Source: Pohlia nutans (lineage: Eukaryota > Streptophyta > Bryopsida > Bryales > Mniaceae). From it: DNA of 64,000 bases. A program made the translations under genes and the position numbers. The stretch covers positions 5,665,501 to 5,729,500 of the forward strand of contig CM040094.1 in NCBI GenBank assembly GCA_022496805.1, in the 5' to 3' direction. How positions within the stretch are numbered: the stretch's first letter is position 1; every line of letters starts with the position of its first letter. The notes under the pieces are model-generated. The model did no database searches. It was given only the letters and a program-made list of their open reading frames with translations, and had not been told where the DNA came from. Shown piece by piece: positions 21,675 to 35,500 of this stretch.

Positions 21675-22748
21675 AGAGAATCATGAATGCATGTGATTTT
21701 CAAACATAATGTTGACCGCAACCCTTGAGTACCATTTCATAATTAATGAAGAAAGGAAGTAATACCGATCCATACAATCAAATCTATTAACAACGTTCTA
21801 TCTCAATTGTCAAATAGAGATACAATGAACAAACATGAAGGGTTTAGGCATAGTCATAAGGTGGTTTTGTAATTTTCCCAATTTAGTGACTTTTAGCTAC
21901 TACGTATATTAATATAAGACTAATTTTTGGTTGACCTTGTTATCATTCTTTTAGGAGGATTCAAATGTATATTATTTAAATATTGTATGAATAAGTTATG
22001 AATTTTTGAAGTTGTGTTTATGCCTTCTCCACGAACGTGAGTACTCTGTATCGATGGAACATTTAGTCAATTGTAAATTTATTTTTACAAATTTCAAATC
22101 TATATTTTCAAAGCCAAAATTTTGAAACAACCCACACTTTTTAAGAAACTACTTTTATGTTAGTTTTTAAGTGTTGCATGACTATGTTTGACTTGTGTAA
22201 AATTTAAAATCAAAAAAAGTTATCCAACATTAATAATGATTAATTTTTTAAGATTTTGCTAGAATGAAAAGTTGACTAAAATCTTATCTCAATTCATCTA
22301 TTTGAATGGGAAGAAAAAAAAAATCTAAAAATAATTAAATTTTATAATAGTCTCCTTGGGACCAATAACGAAAGCTCAAACTAATTCTAGAATTAATAGA
22401 AAGTCCGAGTCAGAGTTATTAAGATTCCTCGCAGTAATTGTAGTCATGTAGGTATAGCGTGACCTATACTAGAAAAAATATTAAAATTAGTATAAATTTA
22501 CCATACCACATATGAATAAAATATTTTAAAATTACTATTTTATTTGTTTGAAGAAGAAAATATTATAATCTAAACAAAATAGTAACATTTTACAATTTTT
22601 TTCTCGGACATATTTAGTGAGTAATACTCCAATTAATCAAAGGATTTGTAAATAAAATTAGACTAATTGTTGGTCTTAGACTAAATATGATAATCAGTGT
22701 AGTGAACCAATGTGATAGACCACCCGGGGTGAAATCCAAACAACAAAC
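21675..22748. other. no gene recognised; dispersed repeat
   Basis: Segments at 22360-22560 match 43690-43910 (for example TATGAATAAA(A/G)TATTTT and GTATAG(C/T)G). No coding frame. Confidence 0.45.
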
Positions 22749-23112
22749 TACACTAAATAGTATATTTAGTGTGAGGTGATGAATAATGTGCTTACCCCTA
22801 CTACTTGACTAACACTAATTGTCAATTTGTGGGTAATTAGTGTTATCAGTTATCATCCAATTTCAATTATCATCCAATTTGATTCATTCCATTTCTAAAA
22901 TTTCAGTTTTTCCATCTAAACTTTCATCTCAAGTTTCATTCCTAACTCACACTAAATATCCATATCTCAAAAGATCCCAATGTCAAAACGTTACTATTCT
23001 TCATAAATAGTGTAAGAATTCACATTTAGTGTTCCTACAAAAGTAGGTTTTTTGATATTTAGAGTGATGTTCGCAATTACAGTGCCTCACACTAAATATA
23101 CTATTAAGTGTA
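22749..23112. mobile_element. miniature inverted-repeat element (364 bp)
   Basis: Ends TACACTAAATAGTATATTTA and inverted TACACTTAATAGTATATTTA, about 30 bases in all; further ACACTAAAT words occur inside. Confidence 0.8.
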
Positions 23113-23413
23113 CTGAAAAGCCTGCAACACGGGACGTCTATCCATTGAAGAGATATTTTTCTTTGGACATGCAAGGACTGAAATGTGTTCACCCTGGCAT
23201 AAGTTGGAATCTCGTCCGTTTGGAATAACGAGGTCTTATGAAGGAACATTTTTTGAATACTGTCACACTGCAATTACTGTTCTATGCAAGAAGAAAATAT
23301 CTCTCATGGCAAGTGTCATGAAGGACATTTTCCATGGAGAGCCTCGACCCTCATGGTGATGTCATCCACAATTACTTGCTTGCCAGAACATGCCTTGAGG
23401 GGTGTAATTTAGC

Positions 23414-23987
23414 TTAACCCCTAGCCTGAGCGTCCATTTTTTGGACGATGTACAGATTTCATCCAAAATTTCTCATTCGACATGCACTTTGTGCAATGTG
23501 AAATTTTTACTGGAGATTCTATGGGAAGTTAGCTTTATGCATTTGCGATCCGCTTAGAAAGGGGATGATTTGTGAATTCTTTATGCCTCATTTCATGTTG
23601 TAGTGATTCACCCAAAATTTTAAAGATTTCAGTGTAAAAGTGCTAAAAAAAAAGTCAACTCATAAAATTATGAAACCAAAAAATCTCCAAAAATCACTAC
23701 ACCTAGAGTATCACATTTCAACCAATCACTATGAATTTCATCCGTAGATTGTCAATATCTTATTTGTAATTGAATTACAAAATAATTTTAAATTTCACGT
23801 TTCAAATTTTATACAAAATTATTGAAAACATCAATCATAGATCTAACCATATGGATAGAATCTAAAATTCACAATGTACAGTTTTTATTCACATATCAAG
23901 TTCAAAATATCTCTCTAAGTTGCATTTTATAATGCATCTTTGCAAAATTGCCGAATTTGGAGAGGGCTCTAGGCATGTAGGGGTTAA
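23414..23987 (+). mobile_element. TTAA element (576-bp family)
   Basis: TTAACCCCTAGCC... to ...TGTAGGGGTTAA, with subterminal palindrome GTCCATTTTTTGGAC. The next copy starts only 6 bases downstream in the same orientation. Confidence 0.85.
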
Positions 23988-23992
23988 TCTAC

Positions 23993-24563
23993 TTAACTAC
24001 CTGAGCGTTCATTTCTTGGACGATATACAGATTTCATCCATGTTTCCTCATCTGTCATGTGCTTTTTGTAGTGTGGATTTTGTACCCTAGATTCTATGGG
24101 AAGTTAGTTTCATGAATGTGCGATCTGATTTAAAAGAGGATGATTTGTGAAATTTTCATGCCTCATTTCATGTTGCCGTGATTCACCAAAAATTCCGAAG
24201 ATTTTAGTCTAAATGTGAACTTGAAAAAAAAAAACTCATAAAACCAAGCAACCAAAAAATCTCAAAAAATCACTACAGTTAGAGTATTACATTTGAACCC
24301 ATCATAACAAATTTCATTCAAAGATTGTCAATATCTTATTCGTAATTGAATCACAAAATAATTTTGAGTTTCAAATTTCAAATTTTATACAAATATATTG
24401 GTGTTAGCAATTGCAGATCTAACCATATGGATAGAATCTAAAATTCATAATGTACAACTTTTATTTATACAACAAGTTCAAAATATCCCTCTTAGTTGCA
24501 TTTTATAATGCATCTTTGCAAAACTGCCGAATTTGAAGAGGGATGAGGGCGTTTAGGGGTTAA
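23993..24563 (+). mobile_element. TTAA element (576-bp family)
   Basis: TTAACTACCTGAGCG... to ...CGTTTAGGGGTTAA. The subterminal palindrome is imperfect here (GTTCATTTCTTGGAC). Confidence 0.8.
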
Positions 24564-24658
24564 ACCAACCCTAAATTTTGATGTTCATATTGTGCACATG
24601 CTCATCAATAGTAGGGTGTCATGATCTACTTATTATGGAAGAATAAACTATGAACGCT

Positions 24659-25755
24659 TTAACCCTTTTAGACGCCTGCGTCCAAATATTGGACGCTGAA
24701 CAAATTTTGACTGTTCCAATTCAATCCAATTTGGACAGTTTTCATCCACCAAATTTTTTCATGATTCTTGTGCAAGTTGACTATCCTTTGTACGGTTTTG
24801 ATTTTCAAAATAGGTTATTTTTTATTTTTGGAAAAACAACACAAGTGGTTTATGTCAAGTTTCATTCTTAGTTCAAAAAGTGAGATCTTAAAAATGATTT
24901 TTCAAAATAAGTAGAATCAAATAATAGAAACCATACCATCTCGTAGTGCATGTTATTCCAATTTCATCACAATTTTTTTTTACAAATTTCGTTAATTCAT
25001 GATTTTAAATTGATTTTCAAGAGAAAAATTTGCAAAATCAATAAAAAAAAATATTAAAGAAATACATGATAAATCCAATTGTACAGATGTGATCTTCACA
25101 TTGACATTTACAACTTTTCTTTGTACATCAATTCCATTTTTGGTTTTCATCAAACATTTTATAATGAATCTTTGAAAACAGTGTTGAACTGGGACCTTAA
25201 CCCTTTAGCGCGCCGGCGTCCAGATTATGGACGCCGGATGAATTTCAGCAGCTCGATTTCTATAGGTACCGGATGTTTTTCATCCATTTATTTATTTATT
25301 TTTCATTCTTGTGCTAGTTGAATACCATTTGTATGGTATGGATCTTCCAAATAAGATAATGTGAATTTTTGAATATTTACAAAAGTGATTAATGTCAAGT
25401 TTCAATCTTAGTTCAAAAAGAAAGACCTTAAATATGATTTTCCATAGTAAGTAGAATCAAATAATGGAAACCATACCATCTCGTAGTGCATGTCATTCTA
25501 ATTTCATTACAATATTTAAAAAAAAAATTGTGTTAATTTTGGATTTTTAATTGAATTTCAAGAGAAAACCTTGCAAAATTACTTTAAAAATATTAATAAT
25601 AAATATGATGAATCCAACCGTACTGATGTTATCTACACATTGACATTTACAACTTTGTTTTGTACATCAACTCCATTTTTGTTTTTCATCAACCATTTTA
25701 TAACATATCTTTGAAAACAATGTTGAATCGGGACGTTAAAGGGTTAAAGGGTTAA
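24659..25755 (+). mobile_element. TTAA element, long-tail type, containing a nested copy
   Basis: Starts TTAACCCTTTTAGACGCC with palindrome GCGTCCAAATATTGGACGC. Its right end GGGACC-TTAA-AGGGTTAA is split at the TTAA by the element at 25197-25747; after removal the end matches that of the inserted relative. Confidence 0.8.
25197..25747 (+). mobile_element. nested TTAA element (551 bp)
   Basis: TTAACCCTTTAGCGCGCC... to ...GGGACGTTAAAGGGTTAA, inserted in the right end of the previous element with TTAA on both sides. Subterminal palindrome GCGTCCAGATTATGGACGC. Confidence 0.85.
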
Positions 25756-26770
25756 GGAAATGGTCTCTTTTAGATATAATTACCTTATATGAACGCAGAT
25801 AAATTAAACCACCACCACACTGTAGCTATTAGAGATTTTCCCTTAAAGTTATCTGACACAGGCACACTTGCAACAGCCTTGGTCTATGTGAATTGCATGG
25901 CATATACAGTGCCTTATTTCCTCAAACCTCCAGTTATTTGAGCCTAATCTTTGATATCCCATTTGCAGTTACTAGGTTTGTCAACTAAAGGTAACTTACC
26001 AACTGAACATGGCCCGAGATTACCATACCCGTCTGTCATGGCCCATTCACACCGATCACCAATGCGGTAGAGAATCTGCATTCATCAAGTAAGTTTTTGG
26101 TAGCTATAATGTATTCTTATAATTTTTTATGTTTTTTGAACTTGATGCATGCAAGAAGCTACTCCAATGCATTTTGGGTACCACCAAAAATTTACGCTTG
26201 ACCAACGCAAGAAATTGTATATTATTTCTGAAATTTACCTTGTAGCATTCCAAAAAAGCAATGCAACCGTTGGAGCTTCTTGGTGTGAATGGGCCATCAG
26301 GGGTTGACAGGTTATGCCAAATAGTCAATTTTTTTGGAGAATCTTTTTTCAGCAAATGAACTTTTTTGTACTTTTTTTCTGATATTCTTTTTTTCACTAT
26401 ATAAGATAAAAATAATTTGAAAAAAATAATTTCCTAGAAATTTGTGCTTCTTGTTTTATTATTATTTTGTTGCCGACCCTGATGGTCGGGTACGATATGC
26501 ACACTTTCGGTTGTGGTACATGACATGTGTAATTCTAGGTGCCAGGTTGTCAGTTTAGGGCGGTTGGTCAGTCTCACCATGAATCAATGTTTGTGCCCAA
26601 AGAATGTTGGGGTTGCCACATCAGCTTCCATGGTTTCGTATATTGAGGCGTCTATATTTTCATATACTTTAATTTTGATTTCTAAGACTGACTGTGCTTG
26701 TAGGAGAAATAGCCTCATCCATGGTAATTATTGAACTGTAAAGTGGTTCTCACACCGTTTCAGTCGTAAG
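25756..26770. other. no gene recognised
   Basis: Segment 26440-26500 resembles 31985-32040 (GGTCGGGTACG-type words after a T-rich stretch), a dispersed repeat. Open frames such as 26513-26734 show no domain. Confidence 0.4.
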
Positions 26771-27194
26771 TAAAGTAGACGACCTGTTTCCGATCACCTT
26801 AAGCAATTCAGCATACTTCCAGTGGAGTAACAAATAGGAAAATAATTTTGCAGTGTAGGGAAATAGATTTAAAGAAGGTAACATATTTTTGAACAAATTT
26901 TGGGGCAATATCGAATTTACTACGAATTTTCAAAGTGAAGATTCTCTCCAACCCGTTCTCGCAATATAGACTGACCTATTTCCAAGAACTGTAAAACTAG
27001 ATTTCGAGAACATGATATCATACTAACTTGGTCACAAGTTTCCATTCTAGGCGCCAACCCTTCCATATTAAGAAGAAACATGTTTCCGCCACCGTTTACG
27101 AATGAATTCGAAAATAATGTAGGCCTATTCACGAAAATAGGTCGCCCTATACTGCATGATTGGGGGCCTGATCGGAAACAGGTCGTCTACTTTA
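26771..27194. mobile_element. foldback-like miniature element (424 bp)
   Basis: Ends TAAAGTAGACGACCTGTTTC and its complement match for about 26 bases; shorter inverted words (GACCTATTTCC and relatives) recur inside. Confidence 0.75.
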
Positions 27195-27896
27195 GTTGCA
27201 CACCTCAAAAATCGTCATACCTCATTGATAATTTAGAATATTTCAACAAAATATTATATATTGTAGTACATATAGGATAATCACAATATTCAAAAACCTT
27301 CACTGGCTTTGTCTTACTCTTGAGGAGAATGTGTAACATATTTTGTATTATCATTCAAGAACAATCAGTAGCTATCCATGTTTTCTTATAGATGGAGGTC
27401 TTGAAAAATTAGAAGGGAAGGTAACCATGCATGGTCTTTGCTGACACATCCCCAAATGTCTCTCACTTTTGAAGAGAACAACATTATAATTAATAATACT
27501 TTAATCCAAGAATGTTATGGTGCATAGCTAACCAATAGAAAATGAGCAAAAATAATAAAAAAATTCCTTGAATAGTGTGCCACTTCTTTTGTCCCTCCAC
27601 AATAGTTTATGACCTTTTTGCTTCCTTCCCCACCCTCACCACTTTTTGAAAAATAAAGGGCTACACTCTTAATGCACTACATAGATGGAAATCACACGAT
27701 GCAATATAAACCACAAAATGAATGAAAAGGCAAAGGGGGTGAATGCTACTGAACGTTACGATGTGTGTACACTTAGTTTCAAAAAAAATTCAACGTTGTT
27801 ATGATGTGTATACACTTGGTTTCAATTTTTTTCAATCGTATTGGGACCTATTATTTATTAATTAAAAATTTATGCAATTTTCTTTTTATATGAATG
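27195..27896. other. no gene recognised
   Basis: Repeat fragments only: near 27720-27770 is an end similar to the element at 10054-10414, followed by a short duplicated ATGATGTGTATACACTTGGTTTC-like word. Confidence 0.4.
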
Positions 27897-28120
27897 AGGT
27901 TCTTTAGCCCTTGGAAGGGTTCACCTTTTTGCTCTCAATGCATGAAAGATAAAATATTCAAAACATGTGATTCTTGAAGCAGAGTTGTTGACTTCCAACT
28001 CTCTACCATCATTCTTTAAATAAAAGATTATGTGGCATGTCCAATATTTTAGAATCCGCTATAGCGATTTTTGTGAAACGGTTCTTATTCCTAGTTACAA
28101 CTTACAAAGGCTAAAGAACC
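27897..28120. mobile_element. miniature element with AGGTTCTTTA ends, copy 2 (224 bp)
   Basis: Ends AGGTTCTTTAGCCCTTG and inverted GGGTTCTTTAGCC; body as in 12818-13042. Confidence 0.85.
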
Positions 28121-28889
28121 CGATGATGTGTGCATGATTTAAAAAAAATCTTTAATGGGAAGAATAATCATTGCTTTTAGATCATATGCTAAAATTTTCA
28201 TGAATTTAAAAGAGTTGTTAAGAAAGATCTTACTAATTGAAATCCAGCCCAATTTTTTTTAAATTCAATGTTTTTATCCTAATTTCCAAAAAAGAATTTG
28301 GAAGTATACCAAAAGCATGTAAATTTGATATCTATATGTTTGTGGATTTTTTTATTTATCTTTTGATTTTTTGAATCATTATATTGAAAATAAAATAAAA
28401 AATTGGGTCAAATTTCACTTACTAAGACCTTCCTCAATAAAGCTCCAAAATTCATGAATTATTTTAGCATATGGTCTAAAAGCGATGAACATTCTTCCCT
28501 TTGAAGAACCATTTAAATTTTACACACATGTAATTTATTTGTTTTCAATCAAAATTTTGATTAGTAAATAATAGATCCGAGTATGATTGAAAAAATTTGA
28601 AATCAAGTGTACACACATTATCCTATATGTAATACAATATATCCAAAATTTGCAATTTTTGAGATTTGCAACTTTCGAGGGGTGTGTTGTATTAAATACA
28701 TATAAGTATATGTGAATGCACTGTAAAATGGGTATTGATTTGAATATTTCCGTATTAAGTATATGTACAATAAACATATTTAGAGCTAGAAATATTGACG
28801 GACAAATGCATTAAACATATATTTAGGATGGAGTAGATATGTATAAAAAGTTTTTAGACATATAACCCCTCGTATACATGGGGTTTTTA

Positions 28890-29366
28890 GGGCGGTTCAT
28901 AAAGACACATCATTTTGAAACATAATGTAAAATGCACCCGATGGCGTGTAATTACTTATGAGAGCCGTTACAGTACATGTTGAATGGATACATGAAGAGA
29001 TATTTTAGGGTGGTTCATAAAGACACATCATTTTCAAATATAACGTAGAATGCACCCAATGGGGTGTAACTACTTATGAGAGCCGTTACAGTACATGTTG
29101 AATGGATACATGAGGAGATATTTTAGGGCGGTTCATAAAGACACATCATTTTCAAATATAACGTAGAATGCATCCAATGGGGTGTAATTACTTGTGAGAG
29201 CCGTTATAGTACATGTTGAATGGATACATGAGGAATTGAGGAGATATTTTAGGACGGTTCATAAAGACACATCATTTTCAAATATAACGTAGAATGCACC
29301 CGATGGGGAGTAATTACTTATGAGAGCCGTTACAATACATGTTGGATGGATACATGAGGAGATATT
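28890..29366 (+). repeat. four tandem copies of a 118-bp repeat
   Basis: Units begin GG(G/A)(C/T)GGTTCATAAAGAC at 28890, 29008, 29126 and 29252; the first two steps are 118 bp, the last 126 because of an 8-base insertion. All hold GAGAGCCGTTA and AGTACATGTTGAATGG-like words. No coding frame. Confidence 0.9.
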
Positions 29367-29800
29367 GGAGTTTAAGGCAAACATATTGGTACCAATTACC
29401 AATTTGATCTCATGGGCAATTAAGTTCACATTATTACTAAAGGTCGAGAATCAGTTGAAAATTATCAAATAGATAGCAATAAATTTGACCTCCTGGGCTT
29501 CATACTAGAAATCAAATTATAAAGCTCTCACTCTCCTAAGTGCATATATGACAACACTTTTTGTGAATTGTAGCATCAATGCAACGTACTCTGAGGAGAG
29601 ATTAGGTCAGCTGCAAATGGAAACCTAATTCTCTTTTGAGAGACCATCAATTCTTTTGATAAAATATATATTTTTATATCTTACTGTGTATTTTGACTAT
29701 ATAACTTTTTTTAGGTGCATGTTTGAATTCAATATATGCACATACTAAAGTATCGATGAAAGTTTAATATTGATTTTCCAAATATTCTTTTATTTTTTTT

Positions 29801-31406
<1,606 letters not shown>

Positions 31407-31798
31407 ACACTAACTATTTACTTGAGGCTAATTTTTTTTACACATCATGAATATTTTTACCAAGTGAAATGATATTGAAACTCTTCATGTAGGAGAAACA
31501 TTGTAAACATAGTTGATAAAAATATTCATGTTGCGTAAAAAGTTATAGCCTTATTAACCCTTGAAAGTCCAGATTGGCCATTCCGGCCAGTATTATACAG
31601 TCATATTTCATTGTATTTGGAATGGTTCTACACCTCCTATGAGTTTCATATAAAAAAAAAAGAGTTAAAATTCATGTCTACATGGTCTTAAAAGTTATTG
31701 GGATCTCAATTTGGAACTTTCTACTTACAACAAATGTTCAATATACGGCAACATATCTACCATGCCCTAAATCCTTTAAGGGTTAAATCAATTAGTGT
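31407..31798. mobile_element. ACACTAA-type miniature element with a nested insertion
   Basis: Same family as 12075-12236. Without the insertion it would be 163 bp against 162 bp for the empty copy. The break is at TTAA. Confidence 0.8.
31554..31786. mobile_element. nested TTAA element (225-bp core)
   Basis: TTAA at 31554-31557 and 31783-31786 flank a core from CCCTTGAAAGTCC to CCTTTAAGGG. The related empty element has one TTAA at this place, so TTAA is the duplicated target. Confidence 0.85.
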
Positions 31799-32578
31799 AG
31801 AGGTGGTACTATTAACAAAAAATAGTGTAGTGAAAGTTCATGTACTACTGTATTTGGCTGTCCTGGCTAACACGTCATTCTAAATATTTTTTTTTTTGCC
31901 CAAATATTGTTAATATTCTCTTTTTCACCAAAAAAAGAAAAGAAAAAAGAATAGATTTTTTTTTGGAAAAAATTAAAGATTTGGGCTTCTTGTTTTATAA
32001 TTATTTTTTACCGACTTTGACGGCCGGGTACGGCATTCAGTTAACCTACTGCAGCCTGGGAGATGCCCTGAGGAGATAAAATCAAACCCAAATGATTGGG
32101 ACCACTGGAAACAAAAATACTACGGTGCAAGTATAATAATACCTGTATGGAAATATACCCCTTGATCGAGATACCCAAAAATCAAACCATGGACGTCACC
32201 GAGGTTCCATAATGCGCTTGTTCCTTGTCACTGTCGCAACGCTCTGTATATTTGCTCCTCCGTCATCGCCTTTCTCAATTGCACGCATTCGCAAAACCTG
32301 CCATCGCCAGCCGTAAGTTGCTGTGACCAAGCCGCGCTCACTGCGATTCTCGTGAGCCTAATTTCAGCCCGTTTGGTTCCCTGTAGCGTTAGAAATCTGC
32401 AATTGATCATCACCGAGTGCTTAGAGGCAGTGTGGAAAGCTCTTTGTAGAGGAACTGCGGGAAGGAGAGCAGAGACGGGGAAAGGCCAGTTGAGGAGAGA
32501 AGAACAAGCTTGTATGTCTGATGGCGCGAGCCTAGGGAAGGAATATCCGGGCATTAGAGTGTTAGAAAATCCTTGCCA

Positions 32579-35500
32579 ATGGCCTCACGTACGGAGTCGC
32601 CGGAAAAGTTCGGCGATGCGGCTCGTGAAGATTTTGACACGGAGGACGACTTAGGCGGCAGCATAGTAGCCGCTGGAGGTCTTCAGCCTCAACCAGCGTC
32701 GGGCGAGGTACTAGAGATAATGGGAGAAGAGCTTTCTCAAGAACAAAACCGGAACATCAAGATTCCGTACGGGTCCTTGGATACAATCGCTGGAAGCGCC
32801 TTGAAAGGTTGTAGTCCTGATTCAATATACATTCGCGTGTTTGGCTTCATTTTGCTATCGTTGTTGCTGAAATTCCATGTGTATAATTGTTTTGCTTAAT
32901 TTCTTGTTGTTTAAGAACTAAGAAACCGTAGAATCTAAATTCCTTCCTGCAGCATGTTCGTCGGTGAATTTTTATTTTATTATTCTTAGGAGTAGCTCTC
33001 CCATTTGTAAGAACAAAATTGTCTATTGAGTTGGAAGAGTGTACTAACTCTGTTATTTAAGATATTCGTGCGAGGCACTTCGCGAGGTGCCGGAACAAGT
33101 AAATCTGAAAGTGTTTCAGTTAATGCTGCAAGGTGTTGAACATCAGTCAATTTTAATAAGCTTCTGAGCACTTACGCATATCTACAGTGCGATTGCCTGA
33201 TGAATAATCCGTGATCTGTATACATACGCATCGTGAAAGCACAGAGTGATTCGTGCAGCTGTATGAGAGAATATCCATCTTGAGGATTCTTTGTAGAAGC
33301 TCAACTACCTTAGGTCCCGGAACAAGTGCATCTGAAAGTGATTTAGTTAATTAGAATGCTGCAAGGTGTTCATGAGTCAATTCTAATTAGCTCCAGAGCA
33401 CCTAAGCCGTAATTGTCTGGTGAGCAATGAGCAATCTGTATACATACGCATCGTGATGCACAGAGTGATTCGTGCAGCTGTACGAGAGAATATACATCGT
33501 CAGGATTCTTTGTGGAGTCTCAACCGAATTGTCTTGAGGTGCTAGATTCTGCGGAGCATATACTTGTGTTTTTTGCGGTATGCGCATGAATAGCTGTAGG
33601 CTAGGTGAGCATCATCCTTGACGAGCTTCCTCAACGCCTCCTATTTGCCATGTAAGGCACCATGCCTGGTGTGGTACGTGTGGTAAACTCTGTACGATCT
33701 CGCTAGCGCTCGTTTCATTGGTTCATTGAGATAGCACGGGTGTAATTGGAGTACCAGAAACGTATGCACCTACTTTTCAATTGTGCAAACACGACCTTAT
33801 AAGGCATTGATTACCAGTTGCTTGCTTTCCCATGCTTGTCGCATACTTATCTTGATCCTGGCGAGTGTGACCATACATGGAGAATTTTTTCAAAGCTTAT
33901 CAATTAGGTTTGATTTGTGACAAGGAGTTCTGATTCACGTCCAGTTAGTAGATGCACGGAAGCAAAATGTTTCCCTTAAACCTCTTGCAGCACCGGGGGC
34001 AAAATGTAATTAGAAATGTCACAGAATTCGAATGCTTACTATCAAGGCAGCCTTCTCTGATAACTGTAAAAGTGTAGTAGGTGGCTTTTCAGAAGTTTAT
34101 GGTTTGTGTCTTCGTTTGCAACATGGTCGCTCCCCTTGAAGCCCTACTGCACGTAAACTTTAGAGACGCTCTCTCTGATGTGAAGCAGATTTAACAGGAG
34201 TTTCAAGAGAGACCTAAGATTTACATGTAATTGATGTCTGCAGGGTCGCAAATGCCTATCTTGAGGTCGCAGTCTGCACACCCGTTGGATCCTCTGAATG
34301 CCACGGAAATTGCTGTTGCTATAGCCACTGTCAGAGCGGCAGGTGAAACGGCTGAAGTAAGTGCAGAACATCGACCCGTCCTCTTCTCGTTGAGTTCAGA
34401 GTTAGATTCTTTGCATTTTTTAGGAGGTAGGAAAAGCACAAGCTCTACCTTGAAGGTAAGAAATAAGGAAGGACTGTGTTTCATCGGCTTTGTGCCTATC
34501 TTCACTCAGATACCAACTTATTGCTCTCCTCTCATCTCTTGCTCTGCCGCTACGAATGCTTGAAACGCGATATCCATTAAATTCTACTCAAAAGTTAGGC
34601 ATTGAATATCTCTGGGTGACTTGTAGCCAACATAAGATTAGGAAGATATTTCAGCCATCAATCAGTCGGTGAACGCAACTTATGCTGCATGATGTGCGCA
34701 ACTGATCTGAGTTTTGTATGTAGATGACCTAATATGTTGGAAGATATATATTATCCAATATATCCAGAAACCTTTCACGAGAATTGAGAGATTTTAAAAT
34801 GCTCTTCCAATGCTTACGACTTGCAGGTCCGAGATGGGATGCGATTTGTGGAGGTAGTGCTTAATGAACCAGACAAGCATGTAGTGGCCATGGCGGATGC
34901 GTACTTTTTCCCTCCGTACCAACCCATGCTGTTTAAAACAAAAGGAAAATCATCCTTCTATCCCTTACAGCTACCACACAGGCAGGCAAGGCTTGTTGTG
35001 TACAACAAAAGAACGAATGTAACTAGCATATGGGTGGTGGAGCTCAGTGAAGTACATGCCACAGCTCGTGGAGGACACCACCGCGGAAAGGTCATCTCTT
35101 CCACCGTCGTTCCAGATGTTCAGCCTCCAATGGTACCCCTGCTCAACCTTTTGTTACTGCCGATTAGCTCAATGAGCGACTGGAACATGCTAATACAATG
35201 TCACGAAAGTTGCTTGTGAGCCACACCTTCATTGGCGCTGTCCCTCCAGTACTTCAATCGATTCCTTCATATGATTTTTTCTTTGTGCTGTGATGGTAGG
35301 ATGCCGTGGAGTATGCCGAATGTGAAGCAACTGTAAAAGGGCATGCATCCTTTGTGGAAGCTATGAAGAGGCGTGGTATTGACGATATGGATCTTGTTAT
35401 GGTAGATCCTTGGTGAGCCACCTCTCATACTGTGCAACTCCCTGGGTAGTGAATGTTGTGGATGCTTTTAGCGATTGGGAAGACATTGGATTTGGGAGTT

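Noticed and set aside
28890..29366. 118-bp direct repeats considered as a CRISPR-like array
   Set aside because: The whole unit is repeated without variable spacers, and this is eukaryotic DNA.
32228..32554. 108-codon minus-strand frame just upstream of the amine oxidase
   Set aside because: No domain, no clear start context and it overlaps the presumed promoter and 5' leader.
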